From NCBI GenBank assembly GCA_947184155.2, contig CAMXCT020001112.1, positions 642,001-706,000 of the forward strand: a DNA stretch of 64,000 nucleotides, given 5' to 3'. Origin of the DNA: Cladocopium goreaui. Its lineage: Eukaryota > Sar > Dinophyceae > Suessiales > Symbiodiniaceae. The notes beneath the pieces were generated by a model, which had not been told where the DNA came from, ran no database searches, and was given only the letters and a program-made list of their open reading frames with translations. The number at the start of each line of letters is the position of its first letter. Position 1 is the stretch's first letter. The translations under genes were made by a program, and so were the position numbers. Shown one piece after another: positions 23,406-33,810 of this stretch.

Positions 23406-25175
23406 TCAGTGGAAGACCAGACCTTGCAGCGGTCGTTTTCGCCACTCTCGTACTGTTGCAAATCCTTTCATCACCTCTTTCAGCGATTTCTTCCAACATT
23501 TTGTCAAATTCAATCCTGCAGGAATTGTCAAGGAAACTTCAGGCATCACTGGCAGCGTATCAAAGGTTTGGCTATTCAGGACATACTGTTGCATGTAAGC
23601 AGTGACTTCTGGTTGCATCGGTATGACTGGTCTTTGCAAGTACCCATAACTCTGCGTGGTTGCACCAAGGATATACAGGCTTTTGCAGAAGCCCTTTTGT
23701 TTCTCTGGCCAAGGGTCCCATGTGCACAGTTTTCGCACTTGTTGCAGCAGGATGGTAAAAGTGTTTGACGCTTCACCCAACCCCACTGTAAATTTCGCCA
23801 CATCAGACCAATCAGCAAAAGTTTGTAGATATATATCTCCATTCTGCAGTTGACGTCTTAGTGGTAAAAGAAAACGTGTGTACATGGTAAAGGACACAAA
23901 AAGCTCCATCCATGTCATACCCGGGTCTTGCTGGTGAACCTCCTCTTCACGGTTCCACTGTACTTGCATCATCCATGCAAGGACGATGTCACAAGCTACC
24001 TTCCCCCAAGGTGAAAACTGAAAAAAGCAAACACCTGGCTGTGGTCCCTGCTAACAATTTTCCACCCTCCAAGAGGACAGTCTGTCCTTGGGGGTAATGT
24101 CAGCAGGTTTACGCAAGGCATCATGTACCTCCTGCTCTTTCCTGTTAGCCTGGAGAAGTGCAAAGCGCGTCCTTAAGGCCAAAAGGTACCGAAAAAAATC
24201 CTCCAAGTACTGTCTGTCCATCTGTATGTCTCTATGCATCTGGTCGGCAAGCTGAAGAACCTGTGGCTGCATGTATTTAAGGGCATGTCCTGCTGCTTCA
24301 TCCGCAAGGCGATTCCCCAAAATATCATACACTTGCAAGCTGGAATGATGGCTACCAATTTCTTGATGTGCTTTTACCTTACAAACATGTCGCTGTCCTG
24401 TGCGAAGGGCTCGCCACAGGCGCTGAATCAAGTCAAGTTCAGGCATATCATTAAGTTGAAACAAGAAATGAGCTTCTGCACAACGCTGGAAAGCATGGAC
24501 CACTGCAGCATTGTCTGTCTTGACACATGTGTTGATGGTCCATTCACAGAGGCACACCACCGCTGACAACTCTGCACGATATATCGACTGATTCCCTGTG
24601 AGTCTGGCTGTGGCACAAATCATGAGGGAGGCGGGTATCATTCCAGTCCGTCTCCAAACTTCGGCATGAAAAGTACGCTGCTCATCAGAAGTGCATGTAT
24701 CCATGATGATTGCATATGATCCGTATCGACAAGTGGCTGACGCAGGATATTGGAGCGCACCATCTGTGTAAAAAGTTGGCACAAAGCTCTGAGGCAGGTG
24801 CTGCAGCTTATCTCGCATCTCATCCGATATCATCGCTTCAGGCTGGATGTGGTGTAGGTGTTCAAGTAACTGCTGGTTTTCATGCTGAAGCAAAAAGGGC
24901 AGTTCGTGAAACTCCGACCCAGTTTCCATCATCCAGTCCAAGGTGGGCTGGAACTGTTGACGCACTTCACTGGCAACGGGGCAGTCATATATTCTATGGG
25001 CTCTAGAGTCAGGTTCTCCACAGTAGAGGCATAAACCTGTGGCGTCTGCTGCCCATCTACTTTTTTGCACTTCCGTCTGAAAAGAAAGAGTCATATCTTG
25101 AGCAAGATGACGCTGTTCTGTGGCATTGAATTTCGCAACAACCTGTTTGGTATCCCAAACGTTGAGTCGCAACAT
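23406..25175 (-). pseudogene. Retroelement ORF2, CCHC + RNase H + C-terminal domain
   Basis: A frame different from the upstream reverse transcriptase, entered by a frameshift near 25180 within a GGAAAACC run. Counting from 25175: a CCHC knuckle at C49, C52, H60 and C65 (C-x2-C-x7-H-x4-C, the same spacing as in the second LINE); RNase H from about 132 to 300 with YTDGA (D138), YRAELSAV (E202), KTDNAAV (D221), KAHQ (H270) and NRLADEAA (D292), so the catalytic acidic set is complete. RNase H removes RNA from the cDNA hybrid. A TAG at 24051 then interrupts the frame, which stays open for a further 215 codons to a TGA at 23406. That extension includes QVQWN and FADWSDVAKF and corresponds in position to the C-terminal domain of the second LINE. 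The TAG could derive from TGG (Trp) or CAG. Confidence 0.85.
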
Positions 25176-26151
25176 TCAAGGTTTTCCTATCGGCATGGTG
25201 GAGCAAAACATCATGTCCCCAGGTATAGTTGGCCCATTTGGCAAAAACCGGCAAACTCGTGGTGGCCAGAGACAAAAAAAAAATTGCTTCTACTTGAATG
25301 GTGCCGGCAGCAGTAAAAGACCATCCTAATTTTGACAAGTAGTAGATCATGCATCCAATAGGTCCTTTGCACTGGGTGTGCAATCCAGTGTGTCTGCTGG
25401 CAACACACAAGAATTCCTTCTGGCAAGCGGGGCTTAAGGAAAGAAAGAGTTTTCTCATGGCTCTAAGGGACCTTAGGACTATGTCTAACATGGGGTCTTG
25501 CATCTTAGGGATGGCCAAAAGTGCCAGGGCAGCATTTCTTGTCTGGGAATGTCCCAGCAAGGCATTGGAGATCGCTGAGCGGAGCTTGCGTATGTGAACT
25601 TCTCCCAAAGGGATAACCTCAGTGCCATAAAGGGCCACTGGTAGCACTGAGCCTCGTGTCAATTGGGTTTTGGTGTCAAGTGGCAAGGTCAAAGCTTCTA
25701 TCCTGGCAAGTCGCTGCGTGGCTTTGTCAAGACGTTGTTTAAACTTTCCCAGGTGAGGCACACCTTGGTACGTCATGACTGCACCTAGATCCATTGCGGA
25801 CAATCTACGTTGGAGCTCATGGGCATACGGCTTAGTGGCTAAGGCTTGCGCCAAAATCGCATGCATTTCTGGGGAGGTGGCCCATGTCCAGCTCTTGCGC
25901 CAATCGATGATCATATCCGTCATGGTGGCAAATCTAGTGGTGCTATCAAGGATATGATGGTGCTCAGGTCCTGTTGTGGCGGCCCAGGACCAGTTATCAG
26001 CATAGGCCGATACAAATGCTTGGGGTGCTTGGGATCGCACCAGCAGGCTCCAAGCATGGGCCAGGGCCAGAATTCCTACTACGCTCCAGCTGTCGCCCTC
26101 AGGCATGCCATGGTTTGTGGGGATCTCAGGTGAACATTGGCGGTCAAGTTT
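25057..26151 (-). pseudogene. Retroelement ORF2, reverse transcriptase second half
   Basis: It continues in frame after the TAG at 26152. Motif B reads GMPEGDSWSVV, the equivalent of GxPQGxxxS. Motif C reads YADNW, where the usual YADDW has its second aspartate replaced by asparagine; the second LINE keeps YVDDW. Downstream are the thumb region and conserved TRGSVLPVALYGTEV. The frame is lost near 25180, beyond which the last ~40 residues of this ORF are out of frame. The RT copies element RNA at the nicked target. The D to N change and the stop between motifs A and B suggest that this copy is inactive. Confidence 0.85.
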
Positions 26152-28881
26152 CTAAATCCTAGTCAGGCCTTGCAGGGACTGAAACCACTGGCGGGTGAGT
26201 TGTGGGGGTATGCCAAGCCACTCTAGGGTCTTTCGCACCGCCCAGGGGGCAATAGTGTTAAAGCATTTGAGCAGGTCTATGGATAGCCCAGCAAATGGTG
26301 TGGCACGCCAATGGCATAGTTCTATGGCAAGTTGTTGACGCAGATACGCTTCAGCAGGCCCACGGCCTTTGAGAAAACCTGTCATATCTGGGGGCATGTG
26401 CATGGCAAAGTGTGCAAGGATTTGGTGTGTACATACTTTAGCCCACAAACGATACAACTGGGGTAGCACTGTGATTGGTCGGATTTGTCCCGCCGCAGGT
26501 GTTGTCATGACTTTGGCAATGGGAACCGTTATGGCAAGCATGGCATCAGCCGGAAAACCATCTGTCATTGCCAACAGGATACACTTAAGGCTTTGGACTG
26601 CAAGAGGTGGCAATTGTTGAAGTTCACTAGATGAAATTGCGTCCACTCCTCTGGCAGAGGGGACTTTTAATGTAGCTATTGCACGCTTCCAAAGGGCATC
26701 ATCATCTAGATTCAGTGCTGGCGCAGGCATGTGTTGTGGGAGTTGTTGCAAAAAGTCATCAAATTCTTGTTGGGCCCCCATCCTCTCTCCATCGCTGTTC
26801 CAAAAAGGATACCAGTAGTTAGTAAGTTGATCTAACATCTGTCCTGGGTCTGCCTGGATCTTATCCTGGGTTATAGTGACTGTCTCAGGCAAGTCTGGCA
26901 GGGGTTGGCATGGCTTCAAGGAAATGGAAAAGGGATCTGTTTTTACGATTTGGCAGGATACTTCATGCATCACTACTGGGCAGGCAACTGCAAACTGTTT
27001 GGGATTATCAAGAAAGGCTGTCACTGTTCCATCATCATTCGCAAGAACTATTGCATCTTCACAAAGTTTCGTACGGATTTCTGTGAGTGGTGGCATTGCC
27101 TGTTCACGGATGCTGGCATATGCCACTCTATGTCCTCCAAGGGTCTTGTCCAAGTGTCGTGCATATTTGGCCCTATCTGCATGGATCTGTTTATCCCTGA
27201 CAAGTTCACTTTGGGTGTGGTGCTTGAGCAATTGAAGCAAGGTGAAGAGATAGTCCTCCGTCGGGAGGAACATGGCTGGCGGCCCCAACTCTGGTTGGCA
27301 CTGGCACCATGCAACAAAATGCTTTCTAAAGGCATATGAACTCAAAATGGCCTGCCATTCAAGGTGCAAATCATGCCATTGATCAAAGTGGTCTTTCTTG
27401 TTGGCAGCTACAAGACGTCCATAGAGGGACTGAACTCTCCTGACCTGTTTTACCTTGCGCATGGTGGAATGGCGGGCAATTTCATTGCTGGCAGCAAAAT
27501 CTCCAGGCCTGGCAATTGTGGTCAGGAGGACCTTGTCAATTCGTTCGGGTTTCCTGGGTTTACGTCGACCTCTATAGGCCCTAGGAAGTGGTTGCAGTGC
27601 ATGAGTAGAAACACCTAAGGAAAGTTGAGTTTGCCTATAAACTTGATCAGCTGCACATTCTACTACTTTGGCCCACGTCTGAAGGTCTTTCGGTTGGCCC
27701 AACTTGGTCTCAGCCAGGTCATAAGCCTGAGGGAAAAAACTTTCATCCATGCGCAAGTCAATCCTTGTTTTTGGCAGTGGCAAATGATATGCATGCAAGT
27801 CGACTTCTGGGATACAGGTCTTGAAAAGTACAACCTGGTGAGTATCAAAGTCACCAGGAGGGCATACTCGGATATCCCGGATCCACTTGGCTACTGTTGG
27901 GCAGCACATCGCATTATCTGGCCAGGTGGTGGACCTGCAGGTTGGTGGCATCGGGGTACCTGTTTGCTGCAGGTGCAACATTTTTAAGTCAGTGAGTCTG
28001 CGACCTTCCGCTTCTTCCGCAAGGATGGCCAGTGGATTACAATTGAAGTCCCCTAAGATGAGATATGGCAGGGCATAGTGATCAACAGCCGCCAGGGCTT
28101 CTAGAAGCAGGGCATGATTGGCCTTGTCTGTATTGGATTGTGCCAGTCCGTATATTACGACACACTGCACCTGGACATGGTTGAGATCAAGCAACACATG
28201 AACTAACCTGGCAGAGGCTTGCGTGGGTTGCGAAATGGTATCATCCAGGTGTCGGATGGGCCACTTGGCAAACATTGCAACTCCGGAAGCCTTTCCTCGG
28301 AGAGACGGTTGCATATCTGTGCGCTCTACTCGGTCTGGCAATGCCATGGACCACTTGGCTCTGAAGCCATCCGTACGCATGGCAGAGGAGAACTGGCGTT
28401 GCACCACTTTGGTAGCTGCTGTTTCACTTGCAGTGATGACATCCAAATCATTTTGCCGGATCAGTTCCCTATATTGCAAGGTTTTGGAGACAATAGATGT
28501 CGGGCTGGTGATTGCCCAGTTCAATTGCAGGTCTGGTCCTGGGTTATCAGCCTCGCCTACGCGTGTGGCAGTGAAAGGATCATATGTGGCACATCTGGTT
28601 GGCAAAATGCCTAGGCCGCTGCATGACAATTCTGTACAAAAAGGTAGTGATCTATGCCTAGCAGGCAATGGCTCTATACATTTAAGGCTGCATGGCACAG
28701 TGTATGGCTTACATTGCGGACAATGTATCTTGGGAACACGAATCCAATGGATATATTTCCCCTGGACAGTTGAGAAACCATACAAGCAGTTGTACCTAGA
28801 CATGTGCTGCCATGCATTTGGCGTCTCAAGATAAACACAGAAACTCAAAATTGGCGGAGCACTACATATCTCGCACGGCAA
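26152..28881 (-). pseudogene. Retroelement ORF2, AP endonuclease and RT first half
   Basis: 909 codons read from a TTG; the first ATG is at residue 27, and the frame is open back to the TGA ending ORF1 in the same frame. A Cys-rich N-terminus (PCEIC, HCPQC, PCSLKC) precedes RVGEADNPGP at 108-116. The exonuclease-endonuclease-phosphatase fold spans about 120-355: ASET (E153), GDFN (D278, N280), WPDNA, and DTH (D346, H348) in place of SDH. The RT starts near 690, with IRPITVLPQLYRLW and motif A LSIDLLKCFN (D869). A TAG at 26152 ends the frame 40 residues after motif A, but motif B follows in the same frame, so the stop is a lesion or is read through. The endonuclease nicks target DNA to prime reverse transcription. 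Confidence 0.88.
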
Positions 28882-28914
28882 AATGCTGTGGTTGGCTCCG
28901 ACAGCAGTCGAATG

Positions 28915-29298
28915 TCAATCATCCATGGCATCATCGGCCGGTGCAGGCCGTTTCTGAGAAATGAGCAGATGTTTGAGCTCTGCCATTCTCTCATCCATCA
29001 TCTGAGTATTCTTTTGGAAAGAAACATCAAGCGATTTGGCTACTTCAATCTTGAGTGCATCCATGGTATGAGCGACTTGTTGAACATGCTGTTTCTCTCT
29101 AAGCTCTGCAGCTTGGAAACGTGCGTCTGTCTGTTTGATCATGGTCTCTTGGTTGATTGCAAGCTTCTCGAGCTGTTGCTCTATGGTTTTCAGCTTTTGA
29201 TCCTGCGCCTGAAGTCTGAGCTCAGTGGGGCCATCAACAGTGCGACCAGTACTTGCAGCAGCTTGTGATGCTTGAGGTCTTGTGCCTGACCATTTGGC
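28915..29298 (-). pseudogene. Coiled-coil C-terminal extension of retroelement ORF1
   Basis: The methyltransferase frame stays open for 127 codons past its TAG at 29299-29301, to a TGA at 28915. It starts AKWSGTRPQ, is rich in Gln, Glu and Lys with heptad-like spacing (LRLQAQDQKLKTIEQQLEKL), and ends KRPAPADDAMDD. A coiled coil at the end of ORF1 is common among LINEs, where it mediates trimerisation around RNA. The TAG may be a mutated Trp codon (GDP-stop-AKW). The next ORF begins in the same frame 33 bp further on with no ATG nearby, so ORF1 and ORF2 may once have been one polyprotein. Confidence 0.72.
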
Positions 29299-32200
29299 CT
29301 AAGGATCACCAATGTCAACAAATTCCCTGGTTTTGGTGGCTTTGGGGCCAACCAGCAATGGACCATTCTGCTGAGCACGTGGTGGAAGCCATCGGATCAA
29401 GATAGCCTGAGTGTTGAACATAAGCAAACCTTCTGGGGGTGCATTGTCAGATCGCATGAGCATGGATTGCGGTCCCAAAGCCCTGATTGGCTGTGCAGTC
29501 CATCCTATCTTGGCACGCCATTGGGTCATCATGGGAATGGTCACTCCAAACGGTAAACCATCAACTCGGTAAACATGTTCCCCTGCTTGTTTGATGGGCT
29601 GCGGCTGCTGTGGACACAGGAGCTGCCACGCTGCTGCAAAATCAGCTTCAGTGACTCGAATACCTAAGGTCTTACGTCCTTTCACCAGTCCCAGGGGGTT
29701 GGCAACTTTTGCACTGGACACTGCAGCTTGGCAAGAATCACAAGACAACCAAATGACTTGGTAGCCAGTGTCGAGACGACCAGCAGAGTTCTTTGGGGTA
29801 CAGAACAGCTTGTTGAACCCTGACTTGGCCAGCAGCTTATGCAACTTGTCTTTTGGGACCGAACAATGGACCTGAATCGTGGCAGCCTGATGTGGCGGAC
29901 AAGGGGATTTTCCCTGACGGAATGACCTGCCCCAAATGCTCAAAACGCAATCCGCAAGATTTTCCTGGTCCAAAACTTGCCGGATGAAAGGGACTGTTCG
30001 ATGCAGCGCTTCGGCCCATGGTTCAGGTTGAAAGTCATCCTTGTGCAAGGTGATGGCTACCAGTGAGCAATGATCCGCACTGATTTGTTTTGGGTCCCCC
30101 TTTTGATAAGTCACCAACTTGGTGCCAAGCTGATACAAGTGGCAATGCAACAAAACCATGTGTCCATCCAAGTTTCTGCATGGGACGACAACATCCTCCC
30201 CTGTCACAGTGGTGCTGGGAGATTTTCCAATCACGAGGAGTGCCAACTCATCACTGCTGATCTTGTCGGAGGTGGAGAGCCAAGGTTCTGCCTGGAGGCT
30301 GGAAAGCAAACAAACACCTGTGGCCTGAGGTCGGACGGCGGAAACTTGAGGACATGGTGTCCCATCCTCATTCTGGAAAAAGGTTTCCAAGATGTCAAAA
30401 TCTGCGGGATTAATGTCTCCTTCACCTTTCCGTCTTTTGGGCTGATTCCAAGGCAACCCTTGAGGCAATTTCTTGGTCTGCGGCTTAGGCAATTCTGGCA
30501 TGGCAAGGTTAACCTCCGTCAACAGTGTGCGCAAGGCTGTGGTTTTTTGTCCACCTGGTGGCATGGCCGAGAACTGTTGCAGCTTTTGCAGGCTAAGTTT
30601 GTTGGTGAGCGTTTCAACTGTTTGTGTGACCCAAGTCAGGTCAAAACCCATCTCCAAAAGGAATGAGGCAATAGCAGTTTGTGTCAGTATCTTGTGTTGG
30701 TTCTTCGCACCACCTCCTCCATGCATTTGTAGCACTACATGCAATACTACTGCCTGACGTCTTGATTGCATTTCCAAGTCACGGAGGTAGGCTTCAGGCA
30801 TGATCTGTTTGGCTTGATGGACAATCCTATGCTGGGCACTACCATTGGCTGGTGTCAATGCATGATGAAGGAGCTTGATGATCATGGCAATGGTAAAGTC
30901 ACCGGAGAGCTCAGCGTTAAACAGCGGTCTTGTGGTCCACTTGATCAAGACTGGCTTGCTACCTTCTTGGGGCAGAGTTTGATTGACTGCACAAACTATG
31001 GATCGGAATGCCAGTACCGAAAGCTGCACTGCAAAGGCATTCGGGGACATGACACCATGTGTGCGACATGGGACAAACTGGATCATGACTCCATCCGGAC
31101 AAGGGACACTTTGGACGGTGCGACCTAAAAAGCTCTGCATGTCCAGTGGCACAACTGCAGTCCAGAAGTCAGCAATGGTCTGCAAGCAAATAGGATCACC
31201 TTGATAGCAAAGGCAAAACGCATCATTGTCCGAGTTCCAGTGTGTCTGGACAGGGCAAAGTTCCAAGGCAGCAAGCAGTTGCAAAACTGGGCCACGAAAT
31301 TCACCATTGCAAATTGGTCTGGTCATGATAGCTGTGTGATCTGCTGTGCATTGATGTGGTTCCAGCCTCCCAAATTGGTCAAAAAGTTCATCAGCAATCA
31401 AAGAGACTTCCGGATGGTTTTGGATTGGAACTGCATGTTCCATCTTCATGAGTGTCATCTGATGATCCACCAAAATTTGTACAAGCACATCTCGGTACGG
31501 ATTGCCAAAATCTACCGGACACGGACGGGGACGCAAAATGGTGAGACCATCCAATGCATGCAAATCCGGAAACTCACTTGCAAATGCATGATTCCACGGT
31601 GTTTCAACTACAGCGGCTGGCAAATCGGATGCAAACCAAAATGACTGAAGGAAGGCCAAACCCTGGATCTTGGCTTGCAGGATCACATTGGGCGGGCATT
31701 CGGATGCATTTGAGGATGCAACTGAGATGGCACCAGAAACAGCACTGGCATCAAACTGTGTGTCGGGCAGGTCATCCAGTGTCGGCTGCACTGGTTGCAT
31801 GTCACGTGTACCTACCTGTGGAATCCATACCTGCAAGGGCTGTTGATCATCCATGTGGTGGAGCGAATTCAAGCTTTCAAGGAATGGCTGCACAGGTACG
31901 GTGTCAATCCGGGTATACAGCTCACCTTGTGGAACCTGAAACACTTGCATCTCATTGGCCTTGATTCGCCTCTGCAGGAAAGCAAGCACTGCATCATGAA
32001 TAGAAATTGTTTGTGTCAAATGTGGACCGAGCATCGCAACCAAAGGGATCATGGCATGAATGGGCAGTATGGAATTTCCAGCAGTGCGCCATGCATGTTT
32101 CAAGTCATGTGAGACGAACATCCAATCAATGACGCCATGAAGCAAGTTGACTTCAGCCGGATGGAAAAATCGTGCTCCTTGAGGCATGGTGTGATCGTGC

Positions 32201-33471
32201 AAGAAAAATCCCAGGTATGTGTGTTCATCCAAGTGTGCATTTGGCAATTCATGCTGACTACCATATTGGGCCATAAATGTGGGTAGGTGCATTTTATGTC
32301 CATAAATGCGGCTGCTCAAGACTTCCGTTGGTGTCTTGGTCCTACCATGTCTGCCAGCTTTGATTGGATCGGATGCCACTTTGTACACTGCTTCAGTGAT
32401 TGCCAATTGCTGTTTTGTGTCTTCATCCCATTGTCGAAGGAACACTGCATGATCTGTGTCAATAGTGGGAAGGCGCCATGTTGGAAATGGCACTTGTGGA
32501 AAACTGGAATGCACTCTAATTGCTAAGGCAAGCCATCTTGCTCTGGCAACACCTAGGCTGTTACGTACATCCACTGTTTTCTGCCACATGAGCCTATATC
32601 CTATCCACCTGATGGCCTTTTCGATGAAGTGCTTCTGATGGTGCATAGCAAAACCAGCAACATTCTCAATCGCTATGTAAGTCGGTCGCAAAAACCTACA
32701 CTTGAGAATGGCATGGAGCATGAGGTTTCCTTCATGTTTCTCAAGGCCCAATCCTGTAGAAGCAGAGGACCATGGTCCACATGGTGAGGAAATGGTCACC
32801 AAATCAACCTTGATGGTGGAAATTGCCCGGGTCCAAAAGTTGGAGCATACATCATCACAAATCACCCAGTTACCATCATAGTATGTCAGGATGTTTTCGG
32901 GGAGATCTTCTTTGGGGCAAACAAAGGCGGCACAATGATTAATGGCATATGTCTTGGCAATGGCACGGTCAATCTCTATCCCAATGGATCGGGATGGCAT
33001 TCGGATTTCGTTGGTGAGGAATCTCAAGGCTGAGGACCAACCTCCTACCCCTCCGCAGAAAAAATCCACATGTTGCAAGCTTCGTGGCAAGTTCCCTGGA
33101 TTGTCTGCAAAAAACCAACTGGAATGTTCATCATAGAAAAAAGTGCGCACATCCAGATCACTCTGAAAGACCTGGCACCCCCAGATCTTGACATGTGTTG
33201 GTGGCAAGGCTTTCTGCGTATCCCAAACCAGCATGAGGTCATCATCCCCTGGGGTGTCTGCTGGGACGGTCAGGAAATCATGCATAAAGGCAGTGACCCC
33301 AAATCCTTCTGGAAACATCTGTTGGAATCCTAATCGCAACTCATCATCTGCAAAATTCCTGGTGGTGACATCTATCAGAAGGTTGGTTCTCTGGAGAAAA
33401 GGATCTGACCCCTTGGCACCATCGCAATCAAACTCCTGTAGAGCTTCAAGCAGCAACTCCGGATATGCCAT
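29299..33471 (-). CDS. Retroelement ORF1 with C5 cytosine DNA methyltransferase domain
   Basis: 1390 aa from an ATG. The C5-methyltransferase core occupies about 132-475: motif I VDFFCGGVGG (135-144, S-adenosylmethionine binding), motif II GIEID (164-168), motif IV SSPCGPWSS with catalytic Cys231, motif VI AIENVAGF (E269), motif VIII LGVARARW (306-313), a presumed target-recognition region at about 320-430, motif IX HPAEVNLLHG and motif X RTAGNSI (G465, N466). All expected landmarks are present with no break. The remaining ~900 residues are not recognised; the last 110 contain YRVDGLPFGVTIPMMTQW and may bind nucleic acid. Methyltransferases carried by dinoflagellate retrotransposons are reported to methylate CG sites de novo, which could silence or protect the new copy. 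Expression may depend on re-initiation, because it is the third ORF from the 5' end. The ORF ends in TAG. Confidence 0.9.
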   Translation of the reverse strand: MAYPELLLEALQEFDCDGAKGSDPFLQRTNLLIDVTTRNFADDELRLGFQQMFPEGFGVTAFMHDFLTVPADTPGDDDLMLVWDTQKALPPTHVKIWGCQVFQSDLDVRTFFYDEHSSWFFADNPGNLPRSLQHVDFFCGGVGGWSSALRFLTNEIRMPSRSIGIEIDRAIAKTYAINHCAAFVCPKEDLPENILTYYDGNWVICDDVCSNFWTRAISTIKVDLVTISSPCGPWSSASTGLGLEKHEGNLMLHAILKCRFLRPTYIAIENVAGFAMHHQKHFIEKAIRWIGYRLMWQKTVDVRNSLGVARARWLALAIRVHSSFPQVPFPTWRLPTIDTDHAVFLRQWDEDTKQQLAITEAVYKVASDPIKAGRHGRTKTPTEVLSSRIYGHKMHLPTFMAQYGSQHELPNAHLDEHTYLGFFLHDHTMPQGARFFHPAEVNLLHGVIDWMFVSHDLKHAWRTAGNSILPIHAMIPLVAMLGPHLTQTISIHDAVLAFLQRRIKANEMQVFQVPQGELYTRIDTVPVQPFLESLNSLHHMDDQQPLQVWIPQVGTRDMQPVQPTLDDLPDTQFDASAVSGAISVASSNASECPPNVILQAKIQGLAFLQSFWFASDLPAAVVETPWNHAFASEFPDLHALDGLTILRPRPCPVDFGNPYRDVLVQILVDHQMTLMKMEHAVPIQNHPEVSLIADELFDQFGRLEPHQCTADHTAIMTRPICNGEFRGPVLQLLAALELCPVQTHWNSDNDAFCLCYQGDPICLQTIADFWTAVVPLDMQSFLGRTVQSVPCPDGVMIQFVPCRTHGVMSPNAFAVQLSVLAFRSIVCAVNQTLPQEGSKPVLIKWTTRPLFNAELSGDFTIAMIIKLLHHALTPANGSAQHRIVHQAKQIMPEAYLRDLEMQSRRQAVVLHVVLQMHGGGGAKNQHKILTQTAIASFLLEMGFDLTWVTQTVETLTNKLSLQKLQQFSAMPPGGQKTTALRTLLTEVNLAMPELPKPQTKKLPQGLPWNQPKRRKGEGDINPADFDILETFFQNEDGTPCPQVSAVRPQATGVCLLSSLQAEPWLSTSDKISSDELALLVIGKSPSTTVTGEDVVVPCRNLDGHMVLLHCHLYQLGTKLVTYQKGDPKQISADHCSLVAITLHKDDFQPEPWAEALHRTVPFIRQVLDQENLADCVLSIWGRSFRQGKSPCPPHQAATIQVHCSVPKDKLHKLLAKSGFNKLFCTPKNSAGRLDTGYQVIWLSCDSCQAAVSSAKVANPLGLVKGRKTLGIRVTEADFAAAWQLLCPQQPQPIKQAGEHVYRVDGLPFGVTIPMMTQWRAKIGWTAQPIRALGPQSMLMRSDNAPPEGLLMFNTQAILIRWLPPRAQQNGPLLVGPKATKTREFVDIGDP

Positions 33472-33810
33472 GGCTCATTCGAATCAGCGTTGAGCGCCGA
33501 CACCAAGCTCGGCCCGAGGAGCCTGAGCCGCAGAGCTTAAATTTAGAAAGCTCGTTACGCTCACCTGTTGACATGTTCTGAACACATGCTTACTTAGGTG
33601 TGTTACAGGCTGAAACTTTGCCTAACGTCCACCCGGAGACGCACTCTTTTCTCGGACTGACTCAACGAGAAATACAGGTGACCGCCAAGAGGTGCCCATG
33701 TCAATCAGTCTGTGATTGTGTACATACTACTAAACATTATTTGGTCTTGGCTTAGTCAATAGGCGCTATTTTGTTTCCAAACCTATGGACACCATCTTGA
33801 AATCTTGAAA
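33472..33810 (-). other. Spacer between the 407-aa ORF and methyltransferase ORF
   Basis: 339 bp without a long ORF in the sense direction. The half nearest the methyltransferase start is GC-rich and can form local stems (for example CTGCGGCTCAGGCTCCTCGG). It could be the original 5' UTR of the LINE, an internal translation-initiation region, or a template-switch junction. Nothing in the sequence decides among these. Confidence 0.4.

Noticed and set aside
28530-28570. Functional 2A peptide
   Set aside because: Only NPGP matches; the upstream D-x-E consensus is absent. Kept as a question and not as a call.
26369-33493. Plus-strand ORFs of up to 203 codons
   Set aside because: They are antisense shadows of the retroelement ORFs and lack motifs. 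The same holds for plus-strand ORFs at 58586-62820.
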